Shown: piece after piece, positions 1-10,497 of the stretch | Position numbering within the stretch: position 1 is the first letter of the stretch | Layout: each line of letters starts with the position of its first letter | Origin: Vibrio qingdaonensis | GTDB lineage: Bacteria; Pseudomonadota; Gammaproteobacteria; Enterobacterales; Vibrionaceae | Reading direction: 5' to 3' | Assembly (NCBI RefSeq): GCF_026191675.1 | Contig: NZ_JAKRRY010000002.1 | Coordinates: forward strand, 186,001 to 250,000 | Length of the DNA stretch: 64,000 nt | Program-made: the position numbers and the translations under genes | The notes under the pieces: model-generated | Database searches by the model: none | What the model was told of the DNA's origin: nothing | The model's input: the letters and a program-made list of their open reading frames with translations, nothing else

Positions 1-208
1 TCACTATTCTCACCCAGTATTTACCTCAAAATCCATTCGAGCTCAGAATCGAAGAGAGGAACTATTTGGAGACAATGAGACTTGGTTTTGTGGCGCGTAT
101 TGGTATAACGGATTCCATGAAGATGGTGTAAGGAGCGCGTTGGACGTGGTCAAGGGGATTCAAGCTCTCGATCGCGAACAAATCGATCCCATTAAGGGGG
201 TTGCATGA
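1..208 (+). CDS. FAD-dependent amine-oxidase-like protein, C-terminal end (partial)
   Basis: The reading frame is open from base 2 and ends with TGA at 206-208, so only the last 68 residues or so are in the window. They contain the WFCGAYW and GFHEDGVRSAL stretches. These are typical of the C-terminal flavin-contacting part of the NAD/FAD-binding amine-oxidase-like proteins (COG2907 type) that precede DUF1365 and cfa-like genes. The stop overlaps the next start as ATGA, so the two genes are translationally coupled. The assignment rests on this tail and on context. The substrate is unknown; in related clusters it is thought to act on membrane lipids. Confidence 0.8.
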   Translation, partial: HYSHPVFTSKSIRAQNRREELFGDNETWFCGAYWYNGFHEDGVRSALDVVKGIQALDREQIDPIKGVA

Positions 209-993
209 GTCGCTCAGCAGTCAACAGTCGTTTGATGGTTGGAAGTGTTGATCATCGACGTTTCACTCCGAAAAAGCACTATTTGCGCTACCCACTTTTC
301 ATGCCCGCTATCGATCTCGATGAGCTAGATGAGTTGAAACAAAACGTATGGGGCTTTGGTGATAAGTGGTGGCATTGGGCAAGGTTTCATCGTCCAGACT
401 ATTTGGGTCAAGGCGATTTAAAGCAGGCCTTACAGGCTAAAGTGCACGAACTTACCGGAGACAAGCTCACAGGTAAAGTGATTGCTGTCTGCCATTTACG
501 CTATCTGGGGTTGTATTTTAGTCCGGTCAATTTTTATTACCTCTACGACAAGCAAGGTCAATGGCAATACTTGTTAGCAGAGGTGAGCAATACGCCTTGG
601 AATGAACGTCACTACTACGCTGTTAAAGCGCAAAGTGGCGAACAAGATGAAAATTGGCAACATGATAAGGCTTTCCATGTATCGCCATTTAATCCGATTG
701 ATCAACGATATAAATGGAAGCTTAAACCTATTGGAGAGCGGTTGTTTGTTCACTTGGCCTGCCATCGTGATGACAAAGAATTTGATGCAACCGTATCAAT
801 GAAGAGCCACCCTTTTTGCTCAAAGCAATTGTTATCGCTGCTGATCAAAACCCCCGTAATGGCAGTAAAAGTGGTGGCTGGCATTTATTGGCACGCCTTT
901 AAATTGTGGTGTAAAGGTATGCCAATATACGATCATCCAGAGAAAAAAACTCGCCCTACAGAGGCTTTATCTCAACAAAATTCTAAAGATTAA
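205..993 (+). CDS. DUF1365 family protein
   Basis: A 262-residue protein opening with a VGSVDHRRFTPKKHYLRYPL stretch followed by DLDEL, which is the usual N-terminus of DUF1365. Other family-like parts are YLGLYFSPVNFYYLY and the EVSNTPWNERHYY segment. The family's biochemical function is not established. It almost always sits between a flavoprotein and a cfa-like methyltransferase, as it does here, which suggests a role in modifying or transferring unsaturated acyl chains. ATGA overlap with the upstream gene and an 11-bp gap to the next support a single operon. No signal peptide is seen, so it is probably cytoplasmic or membrane-associated. Confidence 0.85.
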   Translation: MSRSAVNSRLMVGSVDHRRFTPKKHYLRYPLFMPAIDLDELDELKQNVWGFGDKWWHWARFHRPDYLGQGDLKQALQAKVHELTGDKLTGKVIAVCHLRYLGLYFSPVNFYYLYDKQGQWQYLLAEVSNTPWNERHYYAVKAQSGEQDENWQHDKAFHVSPFNPIDQRYKWKLKPIGERLFVHLACHRDDKEFDATVSMKSHPFCSKQLLSLLIKTPVMAVKVVAGIYWHAFKLWCKGMPIYDHPEKKTRPTEALSQQNSKD

Positions 994-1004
994 GGGAGTG
1001 CTTT

Positions 1005-2258
1005 ATGTTGGACACGACGCTCGTCAGTTCTCAAACACTGACAACTATTCAAAAAACAGCCAGAACGGTGGCATTCAATTGCCTGTATAAACTGGATATA
1101 GGCTGCTTAACGATTGTAGAAAGCTTTGAACAAAATGGGTCGATAAACAAACAAGTCAGTGAGCGTTTTGGGCGCCCAGAACGTGGTAAGCCAAATGCGG
1201 TTATTGAAGTTAAGCATCCTGACTTTTATCGTCGTCTGCTCAAAGGCGGCAGTATTGCTGCGGGTGAAGCTTATATGGATGGGTGGTGGGACAGCCCAGA
1301 TCTGACCGCTCTGATGGAATTAATGGCCATCAATATGGCGGCGTTGGATACTATTGAAGCGAAATCGACACCGTTGACTCGTATCTTGTATTGGTTAGGG
1401 CATTGGGGGAAGCGAAATACATTGGATAACTCGCGTGAGAATATTCAAGCCCATTACGACCTTGGTAATGCGTTATATGAAACTTTCCTCGATGAGCGCA
1501 TGCTTTACTCATCGGCAATTTATGACAGTGATGCCGATTCACTGGAAACCGCGCAGTTAAACAAGATGGAGCGCCTTTGTCAGCAGCTTCAACTTTCTAG
1601 TGACGATCATGTTCTTGAAATTGGAACGGGTTGGGGGGCAATGGCAATTTATATGGCTCAACGCTATGGCTGCCAGGTCACGACGACAACTATTTCCGAT
1701 GAACAGTTTGATTATGCGCAAAATAAAATTAATGAGCTTGGGCTTAATGAACAGATAACGTTATTAAAACAAGATTATCGTTTATTAGAGGGGCAGTACG
1801 ATAAATTGGTTTCTATAGAGATGATCGAAGCGGTTGGTAAGCAGTTTCTGACCTCATATTTGACAACGTGTCAATCGTTGTTAAAGCCTAAAGGGTTGAT
1901 GGCGATTCAAGCGATTACGATTGCAGACCAACGTTATGATAGTTATTCAAAAAATGTCGACTTTATTCAGAAATACATTTTTCCTGGTGGCTTCCTACCT
2001 TCAATCACGGCATTGACGAGTGCTTGTACTAAGCATACCGACTTGGTGACGCGAGACTTATTCGACATCGGATTAGATTATGCCGCAACCCTTGCCGATT
2101 GGAGAGCAAGGTTCGAACAAGCCCTTCCTACGGTAAAACAACTCGGCTATGACGAGCGATTCATTCGTATGTGGCGCTATTACTTTTGCTATTGCGAAGG
2201 GGGCTTTAGAGCGAAAAGTATTAGCACCGTGCATATGACTCTGCAGAGAAACTCGTGA
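1005..2258 (+). CDS. Cyclopropane-fatty-acid-synthase-like SAM methyltransferase (diverged paralog)
   Basis: A 417-residue class I methyltransferase of the Cfa family, predicted to act on unsaturated acyl chains of phospholipids with S-adenosylmethionine. The SAM-binding motif VLEIGTGWG lies near residues 203-211. The C-terminal part (YIFPGGFLPS, RMWRYYFCYCEGGFRAK) follows Escherichia coli Cfa. As I recall the E. coli enzyme, its bicarbonate pocket uses C139, E239, H266 and Y317. Here the first is Ser170 in YSS, the Glu is kept (E275 in MIEAVG), the His is Gln302 and the Tyr is kept in LDYAATL. The family is secure, but the product may not be a cyclopropane; methylated or furan fatty acid synthesis is possible. 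GGGAG precedes the ATG. Confidence 0.88.
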   Translation: MLDTTLVSSQTLTTIQKTARTVAFNCLYKLDIGCLTIVESFEQNGSINKQVSERFGRPERGKPNAVIEVKHPDFYRRLLKGGSIAAGEAYMDGWWDSPDLTALMELMAINMAALDTIEAKSTPLTRILYWLGHWGKRNTLDNSRENIQAHYDLGNALYETFLDERMLYSSAIYDSDADSLETAQLNKMERLCQQLQLSSDDHVLEIGTGWGAMAIYMAQRYGCQVTTTTISDEQFDYAQNKINELGLNEQITLLKQDYRLLEGQYDKLVSIEMIEAVGKQFLTSYLTTCQSLLKPKGLMAIQAITIADQRYDSYSKNVDFIQKYIFPGGFLPSITALTSACTKHTDLVTRDLFDIGLDYAATLADWRARFEQALPTVKQLGYDERFIRMWRYYFCYCEGGFRAKSISTVHMTLQRNS

Positions 2259-2305
2259 AATAAACCGAGATAACCGAATTGGGCGCAATTGAAGAGGAAA
2301 AGACA

Positions 2306-2821
2306 ATGTCACACGTTGCTAAACTTGTTTGCGTCAGTACTTGGTTTCAATGTTTATGGTTTCTTTCTGTCGTTGGTCAGGCGCGTTTTCAATGGCTGGG
2401 TCTCGCGCTGGCGATATTGACAATCATATCGACATATCGAGTGCTATCTATCAGCCTAAGAGATGTGGTGTTGATCGCCTTGTTAGGTCTTATTCTTGAT
2501 AGCCTCAATGTGATGACGAATGTGCTCATCTTTTCGGAACCAGCTTTACCTATTTGGTTGGTGACGTTATGGCTAGCATTTTCGTGGTACGCCAATTTTT
2601 TACGAAGCACTTTGATGCAATATCCGATTTTCTACGTATCAATACTAGGAGGCGCGGGGGGCGCGCTGAGTTATTTAGCGGGTAATAAGCTAGATGCGGT
2701 CACCATAGGGTATTCCTTACCCATGACCCTGATGATTTTGTTTGTGGAGTGGCTAGCGATCATCTGGTTTGTTGTTAGTTATCAGCGCTTGACTAAAGGA
2801 GTACTGAATCATGATACGTAA
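2306..2821 (+). CDS. DUF2878 family inner-membrane protein
   Basis: A 171-residue, strongly hydrophobic protein with about five predicted membrane segments, including the stretch near WLVTLWLAFSWYANFL and the C-terminal MILFVEWLAIIWFVVSY. It matches the DUF2878 type found in these cfa/DUF1365 clusters. The start at 2306 is chosen because GAGG lies at normal distance upstream; the in-frame codon at 2279 has no such site. The 3' end overlaps the next gene by 11 bp. Its function is unknown. It may be a membrane partner of the lipid-modifying enzymes of this operon. Confidence 0.75.
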   Translation: MSHVAKLVCVSTWFQCLWFLSVVGQARFQWLGLALAILTIISTYRVLSISLRDVVLIALLGLILDSLNVMTNVLIFSEPALPIWLVTLWLAFSWYANFLRSTLMQYPIFYVSILGGAGGALSYLAGNKLDAVTIGYSLPMTLMILFVEWLAIIWFVVSYQRLTKGVLNHDT

Positions 2822-3365
2822 ATTAACAACGCTAGGGCTATTGCTGGCCGCAGTAACAACCCCAGTGAGTGCGAGTCCGGACAATCCAGTCAGTTATGAA
2901 GCGTGGCGTCATTGGAAAGTGGTGGGAGAAGCTCAACTTAGTTGGTTGTTTTTCGATGTCTATCGCTCACAACTTCTTACACCGCAAGGTACTTATACGT
3001 TATCGTCTGACGTGTCACCGCACCCAGTTGCACTCAGAATACAGTACCAAAGAGACATAAGTCGTACACAGCTATTAGAGGCAACGTTGGATCAATGGGA
3101 AAAAATGGGTGTTGATAAAGAAACCAGAAACCAATGGATCGCAAGGCTTTATGATGTGTTTCCCGACATTGAAGAAGGACAACAATTGATTTATGTATCA
3201 GATGGCGCATCGGGGTATTTTTATTATTTGACCGATGAAAAGCCACTGCAAGCAGTAGGACGAATTAACGATAAAGCGTTAAATGACGGCTTCCTTGGAA
3301 TTTGGCTAGCGCCGAACAGCCAGTATCCTAAATTGAGAGCGCAACTGATAGGAATGAATCGATGA
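2811..3365 (+). CDS. Chalcone-isomerase-like exported protein
   Basis: A 184-residue protein with an N-terminal signal peptide (hydrophobic run LGLLLAAVTT, likely cut after VSA). A bacterial chalcone-isomerase-like domain follows, with WLFFDVYRSQLLTPQGTY near the start and WLAPNSQYPKLRAQLIG at the end. These bacterial relatives are not known to isomerise chalcones and are thought to bind fatty acids or related ligands. Overlaps on both sides (11 bp upstream, ATGA downstream) place it within the operon, and the signal peptide suggests a periplasmic lipid-binding role. Confidence 0.75.
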   Translation: MIRKLTTLGLLLAAVTTPVSASPDNPVSYEAWRHWKVVGEAQLSWLFFDVYRSQLLTPQGTYTLSSDVSPHPVALRIQYQRDISRTQLLEATLDQWEKMGVDKETRNQWIARLYDVFPDIEEGQQLIYVSDGASGYFYYLTDEKPLQAVGRINDKALNDGFLGIWLAPNSQYPKLRAQLIGMNR

Positions 3366-3886
3366 AAAAGCTCGCGTTGTTATGCTGGTTGATGGTGACG
3401 GTATTGCTCACTTCTTGCAGTGCCAACTTAGATGAGTACGATAAAAGTACACCGAGTTTTGACTTATTTGGCTATTTTGACGGTCAGTCTCGGGCTTGGG
3501 GAATGGTTCAAGATTATACAGACAAACAAACAAGACGCTTTGTCGTCGATATCATTGGAGAGGTCGACGGCGACACCTTAACGTTGACAGAGGACTTCAT
3601 CTTTCATGATGGAGAAACTGATCAAAGAATTTGGACAATCAAGCGTTTAGAGGATGGCTCATACGAAGGAACGGCTGATGACATTATTGGCGTCGCAACA
3701 GGGCAAACCGTGGGGAATGCACTGAGGTGGCAGTACGACTTTGAATTAGAGGTAGATGGTTCAAGTTACACGGTTGCATTTGACGATTGGCTCTACAGGC
3801 AAGACGAAGACCACCTCTTCAATCTAACGAGCATCAGGAAGTTTGGTCAGGAAGTTGGGACGATTACGTTGTTTTTTCAAAAGTAA
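3362..3886 (+). CDS. DUF3833 lipoprotein
   Basis: A 174-residue protein with a lipoprotein signal ending in the lipobox LTSC (Cys19), followed by a DUF3833 domain containing SFDLFGYFDGQSRAWGMVQD and a C-terminal barrel-like region. It should be anchored to the inner or outer membrane facing the periplasm. The reaction is unknown. It is the last gene of the lipid cluster, overlapping the previous one by 4 bp, and is followed by a terminator facing the convergent purB gene. Confidence 0.8.
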   Translation: MKKLALLCWLMVTVLLTSCSANLDEYDKSTPSFDLFGYFDGQSRAWGMVQDYTDKQTRRFVVDIIGEVDGDTLTLTEDFIFHDGETDQRIWTIKRLEDGSYEGTADDIIGVATGQTVGNALRWQYDFELEVDGSSYTVAFDDWLYRQDEDHLFNLTSIRKFGQEVGTITLFFQK

Positions 3887-4005
3887 ATGAGTCATTAAAG
3901 GATTCACTCACAGAAAACGATTTGCAAAAGTAATGTTGTCACCTAGTTAGGCGTTATGCTCATGTATCGCCATGATATTTGGCCATGTAAAATTGAGAGA
4001 AAAAC

Positions 4006-4034
4006 AAAGGGGCTGCAATTCTGCAGCCCCTTTT
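4006..4034. terminator. Bidirectional rho-independent terminator
   Basis: A nine-pair GC-rich stem, GGGGCTGCA with TGCAGCCCC, has a four-base loop. It is flanked by AAA on the left and TTTT on the right. It lies between the convergent DUF3833 and purB genes and can serve both strands. The rest of 3887-4110 shows no gene. Confidence 0.85.
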
Positions 4035-4110
4035 ATGTATATCAAACGTTTATTATCATAGAACAAAAAACACAGCCTTTAGGTAGAAAGGCTGGTTCTA
4101 ACACTAGATA

Positions 4111-5601
<1,491 letters not shown>

Positions 5602-5758
5602 CTAAAAACTTTTTCTAATAAGCTTTATTGCTTTAATAACGACATCGCGCCCATAAAACGCTATCTCGCTAAGACAGCGATGCACTTTTAGATAGTTCGG
5701 CTTTTAAACGAATAGCTCGCAACAAGTGCGAGCTGAATTTGGTATTCGAGCCAGGCTA

Positions 5759-6376
5759 TCAGAGTCTAGCTAAAAGAATTTTGGCTTGTTCGATCATCTT
5801 CTTACGTCCAAACACTAAGTGACGACGTTTGCCACCGACCTGACGCCACAAAACAGCACTACGAATACCAGATAGCAGTAGTGCGCGTACTTTTTGTTGG
5901 GTGCCAGTTTGTTGTAAGACAGAAGGCGTACCAGTGACTTGAATTCTTGGGCCAATAGGGCTAACAACATCAAGATAAACGCTGGCAAGGTTACTGATCA
6001 TTTGTTCGTCTAGCAGATCGTAGTGTTCGAGCTGTCGCTCAACCATTTGAATACGATCTCCTAGCTGAGACATAGCGTCGTTACGGCTGCTTAGTTTACG
6101 CTCTAGAGCCATGAGACTAATGATATAACGTGTGATTTCACTTCCGGTCGGTGTGCTGTCAATACCGTTAACCAAGCACTCGAGTCCAACTTTTAAATCA
6201 GACTCGCTGCCAAATACACTAAGGGTATTTGATGGACTTATGTTGGTGATAGCTTTAAGTGAAGCCTCAAACGCGTCTGAATCACAGTGACCGTCTTTTG
6301 CCATGTTCTGCACGAGCGCCACTGCTTGGCAAAGGCCTGCAAATGCAATGGTACGGTCGTAAAGTGTATTAGCCAC
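5759..6376 (-). CDS. hflD: High frequency lysogenization protein HflD homolog
   Basis: A 205-residue mostly helical protein matching HflD in length and in its N-terminus ([19 protein letters not shown]) and C-terminus ([22 protein letters not shown]). HflD is a membrane-associated protein; in E. coli it interacts with phage lambda CII and influences lysogeny, but its cellular role is unclear. It sits between mnmA and purB, its conserved place in gammaproteobacteria, and begins 17 bp after the mnmA stop, so it is probably co-transcribed with mnmA. Confidence 0.93.
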   Translation of the reverse strand: MANTLYDRTIAFAGLCQAVALVQNMAKDGHCDSDAFEASLKAITNISPSNTLSVFGSESDLKVGLECLVNGIDSTPTGSEITRYIISLMALERKLSSRNDAMSQLGDRIQMVERQLEHYDLLDEQMISNLASVYLDVVSPIGPRIQVTGTPSVLQQTGTQQKVRALLLSGIRSAVLWRQVGGKRRHLVFGRKKMIEQAKILLARL

Positions 6377-6393
6377 GTAGTTCTCCTAATAAA

Positions 6394-7503
6394 TTAAATG
6401 CGCTCTTCAATGATACCGCCACCTAGACACACGTTGTCTTTATAGAAAACGGCAGATTGCCCTGGTGTAACAGCGACCTGTGGCTCATCAAAGATGACTT
6501 TGATGTTGCTATCATCCATTGGAATGATAGTACAAGGGATATCTTGTTGACGATAACGTGTTTTCACTGTGCATGTCATTGGTTCAGTGATGATTTCACG
6601 ATCAACCCAGTGCAATTGAGATGCACGTAAGCCATTTGACTTTAATAACGGGTGATCGGCACCTTGTACAGCAATTAAGACATTACGTTTAAGATCTTTT
6701 TCAGCGACATACCATGGTTCTTCATTACCGCCGCCGCCTTTTTGGCCACCAATATGTAGACCCTTACGCTGCCCTAACGTGTGGTACATTAAACCTTGGT
6801 GCTCGCCAATGACAGCGCCTTCAGGTGTCTCAATTTTACCCGGTTGCGCAGGTAAATAGCGAGACAAGAAGTCGGTAAATTTGCGCTCACCAATAAAACA
6901 GATACCGGTTGAGTCTTTTTTCTTCGCAGTAATCAGGTCTTGCTCTTCTGCGATACGACGTACTTCAGGTTTTTCTAGCTCACCCACTGGAAATAGACTG
7001 CGGGCTACTTGCTCATGGCTTAATGTATATAGGAAATAGCTCTGGTCTTTGTTGCTATCTAAGCCACGTAGCATTTGTGGCTTTTCACCGTTTTCAGGGA
7101 ACGTACGGCTGACATAATGCCCCATGGCAATATAGTCTGCATCGAGTACTTCATCGGCAAACTCTAAAAAGGCTTTGAACTTGATTTCTTTGTTACAAAG
7201 AATGTCAGGGTTTGGTGTACGACCCGCTTTATACTCAGCTAAGAAGTACTCAAAGACGTTATCCCAGTATTCTGCAGCAAAGTTGATAGTATGAAGGTGG
7301 ATACCTAGCTTGTCGCAAACAGCTTGTGCGTCTGCAAGATCTTCTGCAGCCGTGCAGTACTCTTCGTTATCGTCTTCTTCCCAGTTCTTCATAAACAGGC
7401 CTTCTACTTGATAGCCCTGCTGTTTTAGAAGATAGGCAGAAACGGATGAGTCCACACCGCCGGACATACCGACGATCACTTTCTTTTGGCTGTTATCAGA
7501 CAT
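6394..7503 (-). CDS. mnmA: tRNA-specific 2-thiouridylase MnmA
   Basis: A 369-residue ATP-dependent enzyme that thiolates U34 of tRNA-Lys, -Glu and -Gln, taking sulfur from the TusE relay. The PP-loop SGGVDSS lies near the N-terminus. The two catalytic cysteines are in [11 protein letters not shown] and [10 protein letters not shown]. The C-terminal beta-barrel ends in [16 protein letters not shown]. The start at 7503 gives [16 protein letters not shown] and normal length; the in-frame upstream extension lacks family similarity. It is divergent from gsk across a 238-bp region. Confidence 0.97.
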   Translation of the reverse strand: MSDNSQKKVIVGMSGGVDSSVSAYLLKQQGYQVEGLFMKNWEEDDNEEYCTAAEDLADAQAVCDKLGIHLHTINFAAEYWDNVFEYFLAEYKAGRTPNPDILCNKEIKFKAFLEFADEVLDADYIAMGHYVSRTFPENGEKPQMLRGLDSNKDQSYFLYTLSHEQVARSLFPVGELEKPEVRRIAEEQDLITAKKKDSTGICFIGERKFTDFLSRYLPAQPGKIETPEGAVIGEHQGLMYHTLGQRKGLHIGGQKGGGGNEEPWYVAEKDLKRNVLIAVQGADHPLLKSNGLRASQLHWVDREIITEPMTCTVKTRYRQQDIPCTIIPMDDSNIKVIFDEPQVAVTPGQSAVFYKDNVCLGGGIIEERI

Positions 7504-7652
7504 GTTTAAATACCACCTATAGTAATTGGACGCAGATTTTAGCAGAAACAAAACGTGCAATACAGTTCCGCGAACTAAATCACACTTTGTTAAGTGGGTT
7601 ATGTGTGTCTTCAATGGGAGAAATACAAGTCTTTTGACAAAAAAATGAATAG

Positions 7653-7698
7653 GTAAACGTTTGCCTTAATTGCCTATGTTGCTCTGATGATCTATACA
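7653..7698 (+). promoter_or_regulatory. gsk promoter with PurR-type operator
   Basis: GTAAACGTTTGC at 7653-7664 is a near-perfect PurR operator core. It is followed by a plausible promoter, TTGCCT (7670-7675), 17 bp and TATACA (7693-7698), 44 bp before the gsk ATG. An alternative -35, TTGACA at 7634-7639, would place the operator over its -10. Either arrangement predicts PurR control of gsk. The rest of the mnmA-gsk gap (7504-7652) must also hold the mnmA promoter, which I could not pick out. Confidence 0.65.
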
Positions 7699-7741
7699 GA
7701 GTTAGAATTGCCGCCTTCTTTTTCCCTAAGCAGATTACGTT

Positions 7742-9046
7742 ATGAAATTCCCTGGCCAAAGAAAATCCAAGCACTACTTTCCCGTTCATGCTCGCGACCC
7801 ATTAGTGAGCCAAGCGCAAAGCAGTAAAAAAATGTCTAAAACGCATATTGTCGGTATTGACCAAACCTTGGTTGATATTGAAGCGAAAGTAGACAGTAGC
7901 TTGATTGAAAAATATCGCTTGAGTAAAGGACATTCATTGGTTATTGATGATAAAGCCGCGGAAGCTTTATACACGGAGTTAAAGGAAAAAGAACTCATCA
8001 CCAATGAATTCGCGGGTGGAACGATAGGGAATACATTACATAACTTTTCTGTACTCGCGGATGATAAGTCGGTGCTATTGGGTGTGATGAGCTCAGATAT
8101 TAAGATTGGTAGCTACGGGTACCGTTATCTGTGCAATACATCAAGCCGCATGGATCTTAACTATTTGCAAGGTGTTGATGGTGCGATAGGGCGCTGCTTC
8201 ACTCTTATTACTGAAGACGGCGAGCGTACGTTTGCAATTAGTGAAGGGAAAATGAACCAGCTTAAGCCGGAAAGTATCCCTGAAAATATCTTCAAAAAAG
8301 CGTCAGCGTTAGTATTAACCGCTTATTTAGTGCGTTGTAAACCGGGCGATCCAATGCCAGAAGCGACCATGCAGGCGATAGAGTATGCCAAAAAATATAA
8401 CGTGCCAGTGGTACTAACGTTAGGGACCCGTTTTGTTATTCAAGACGACCCTGAATATTGGCAGGATTTTTTAAAGCAGCATGTCACCGTTGTTGCGATG
8501 AATGAAGATGAAGCAGAAGCTCTGACTGGAGAAAGCGATCCTTTAGCGGCATCGGATAAAGCGCTAGAGTGGGTAGATTTAGTTCTGTGTACCGCAGGCC
8601 CAATTGGGTTATTTATGGGGGGGTATACAGAAGATGATGCTAAGCGAGAAACATCATTACCACTATTGCCTGGTAGTATTGCGGAATTTAATCGTTACGA
8701 GTTTAGTCGCCCCGCGGTAAAAGCAGAGTGTAATAACCCAATTAAAGTGTATTCTCATATTGCACCGTATATGGGCGGCCCAGAGAAAATTAAAAATACC
8801 AATGGTGCGGGCGATGCAGCGCTTTCAGCATTATTGCATGACATGGCAGCAAATAAACACCATAGAGAAAATGTGCCTAACTCTAGTAAGCATCAATATC
8901 AGTTTTTAACGTACTCATCTTTTTCACAAGTATGCAAGTATTCTAATAGAGCAAGTTATGAAGTGTTGGTTCAGCATTCGCCAAGGTTGTCGAGGGGTTT
9001 ACCAGAAAGAGAAGACAGCTTAGAAGAAGCGTATTGGGAAAGATAA
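7742..9046 (+). CDS. gsk: Inosine-guanosine kinase
   Basis: A 434-residue PfkB-family kinase that phosphorylates inosine and guanosine to the monophosphates in purine salvage. It is nearly collinear with E. coli Gsk, starting MKFPGQRKSKHYFPVHARDP and ending PRLSRGLPEREDSLEE. The ribokinase-type catalytic motif NTNGAGDAALS holds the base Asp. A PurR-like operator upstream and a strong terminator downstream indicate a single-gene unit. Confidence 0.96.
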   Translation: MKFPGQRKSKHYFPVHARDPLVSQAQSSKKMSKTHIVGIDQTLVDIEAKVDSSLIEKYRLSKGHSLVIDDKAAEALYTELKEKELITNEFAGGTIGNTLHNFSVLADDKSVLLGVMSSDIKIGSYGYRYLCNTSSRMDLNYLQGVDGAIGRCFTLITEDGERTFAISEGKMNQLKPESIPENIFKKASALVLTAYLVRCKPGDPMPEATMQAIEYAKKYNVPVVLTLGTRFVIQDDPEYWQDFLKQHVTVVAMNEDEAEALTGESDPLAASDKALEWVDLVLCTAGPIGLFMGGYTEDDAKRETSLPLLPGSIAEFNRYEFSRPAVKAECNNPIKVYSHIAPYMGGPEKIKNTNGAGDAALSALLHDMAANKHHRENVPNSSKHQYQFLTYSSFSQVCKYSNRASYEVLVQHSPRLSRGLPEREDSLEEAYWER

Positions 9047-9050
9047 TAAA

Positions 9051-9076
9051 AAAGCGCCGTAGGGCGCTTTTTTTAT
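9051..9076 (+). terminator. Rho-independent terminator after gsk
   Basis: AAAGCGCC and GGCGCTTT pair around a four-base loop and are followed by a T-run. It ends gsk and, being A-rich on the left, may also help end the convergent hns gene. Confidence 0.88.
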
Positions 9077-9104
9077 ATAACTCTAGTTCTATTAGAATAG
9101 AGAA

Positions 9105-9512
9105 TTAAAGTTCAAATTCTTCTAGAGACTTACCAGCATCTAACGCAGCTTGAATTACTGATGGAGTACGGCCTTGACCAGTCCATGTTTTTTCTGCGCC
9201 ATTACCATCAACATATTTGTATTTTGCAGGGCGTGGTGCACGTTTGCTTTTGCTTTTTGCTTTTGATTCACCAGACAATGCTGCAATTAAATCTTCAACG
9301 TCGATGCCATCTTTAGCAATCATTTGAGCGTATTCGCTTAGCTTAGCTTCACGAGCTTCTCTTTCTGCTCTTTCTTCTTTTTCAGACTCTTGACGCTCAG
9401 AGACAACAAGCGTTAATTTTTCTAGTGCTTCTTCAAGTTGCTCAATCGTTAGTTCACGAGCAAATGCACGCAGGCTACGAATATTAAGCAAAGTTTTGGT
9501 TAATTCAGACAT
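9105..9512 (-). CDS. hns: H-NS family nucleoid protein (VicH-like)
   Basis: A 135-residue histone-like protein. The N-terminal half (MSELTKTLLNIRSLRAFARE onward, then a long charged helix) forms the oligomerisation coiled coil. A flexible Lys/Arg-rich linker (KAKSKSKRAPRP) follows. The C-terminal DNA-binding domain carries YKYVDGNGAEKTWTGQGRTP, with the AT-hook-like core QGR. It silences AT-rich and horizontally acquired DNA and probably influences surface loci such as those at 38-64 kb. The start at 9512 is preferred over the codon 12 bp upstream from family length; the ribosome binding site is weak. Confidence 0.95.
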   Translation of the reverse strand: MSELTKTLLNIRSLRAFARELTIEQLEEALEKLTLVVSERQESEKEERAEREAREAKLSEYAQMIAKDGIDVEDLIAALSGESKAKSKSKRAPRPAKYKYVDGNGAEKTWTGQGRTPSVIQAALDAGKSLEEFEL

Positions 9513-10185
9513 GACAATTCCCATGATTTATTTTGTTCGAGATTAATAATAAACGTCATTTTCTATATTGACAATAAAATAGCTGTAACAAAAGTAAAAA
9601 TAGATTAATTTTTACAGGAAATTGATAAAAGAATGAGAAACAGCTCTAAATGTAACGTGTGATTACATTAATAGTCATGGTTTAACAATGTTTTTAATGA
9701 TACTGCGAGCGGTATCAATACGAGTTCACTAGATGGTAGATAGCGTGGTTGCATATTTGTCTATCATCTTTCAGGGCGTTTAAATGGCGTGAAAGTTACA
9801 CTTCTAAGTGAACTAAAGTAAATAGTAAATGTCGGGCTTAATTATGCTAAATGTCTATAGTTCGTGTACTTTAGGGAGTGAGCAAACATTAACGCTCTAT
9901 TATTTATTTAGTATCAGCTATTAGAGTTCCGAAGAGTAGCGCGTCCAAACGTACAATGTTGTTGCAATACCGCTACGAAATATAGTGATAATTGTCGTCG
10001 TAGTCTTTTGGAATCATACTCCATTTCTAAATAATCTCAGCCATACCTCTCTCTACCTATAACAACTCATTCACAATATTGATGTTGCAATTGACTGTTC
10101 AGTAAGTACAATGGCGCGCACCTAATGCAAAAGTAAGAATTTTCTTCTAATGCTACACTTGTAGGATTAGTGGTAAACGTTACTT
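9513..10185. other. AT-rich intergenic region between hns and the lysine riboswitch
   Basis: About 670 bp without a convincing gene. The part next to hns is very AT-rich, as expected for an autoregulated hns promoter. The part near 10130-10160 must hold the promoter of the riboswitch transcript; TACACT at 10154-10159 is a possible -10 but I see no good -35. Short open frames here lack ribosome binding sites and family features. Confidence 0.5.
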
Positions 10186-10363
10186 TTGATGTAGAGGTGC
10201 GACTGCGAAAAGTACTTGTCGTTGGGGTGATGCCAATGGACGACAACAAAAGGCGCAGTCGCCGAAGTGAGAATAGAAGATCACGCTTTCTCGCTGGGGT
10301 TGTCTCTGAAAGGAACAACACTGCCATAGTCTATTATTTGTTAAACTATGGAGCGCTACTGTA
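10186..10363 (+). ncRNA. Lysine riboswitch (L box)
   Basis: The conserved L-box core is readable. GTAGAGGTGCGA sits on the 5' side. AGTACTTGTC, a GGCGCAGTCGCCGAAG segment and CTGGGGTTGTC come next. CTGCCATAGTC and GACTATG-like arms follow, and GGAGCGCTACT closes the 3' side. The 5' GTAG pairs with the 3' CTAC to form P1. The RNA senses free lysine and normally lowers expression of the downstream gene when lysine is high. No strong terminator follows before the start codon at 10498, only a small ACCC/GGGT hairpin near 10430. Control is therefore more likely at translation, although that is inference. Ends are approximate. Confidence 0.92.
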
Positions 10364-10497
10364 GGGGTTGGGAAAGCATTCGCTTTTCTTTCGCTTATTC
10401 AACATTTGTTGAAATCTGTATGTATATACCCAAAACGGGTGTTTACATATGTCTGCAGTAGATCTCTAACCATAATTAAAACTGGTTTTTGAAGATC

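Noticed and set aside
10170..10364. Open frame of 64 residues rich in Arg
   Set aside because: It lies over the lysine riboswitch; the conserved RNA explains the sequence and there is no ribosome binding site.
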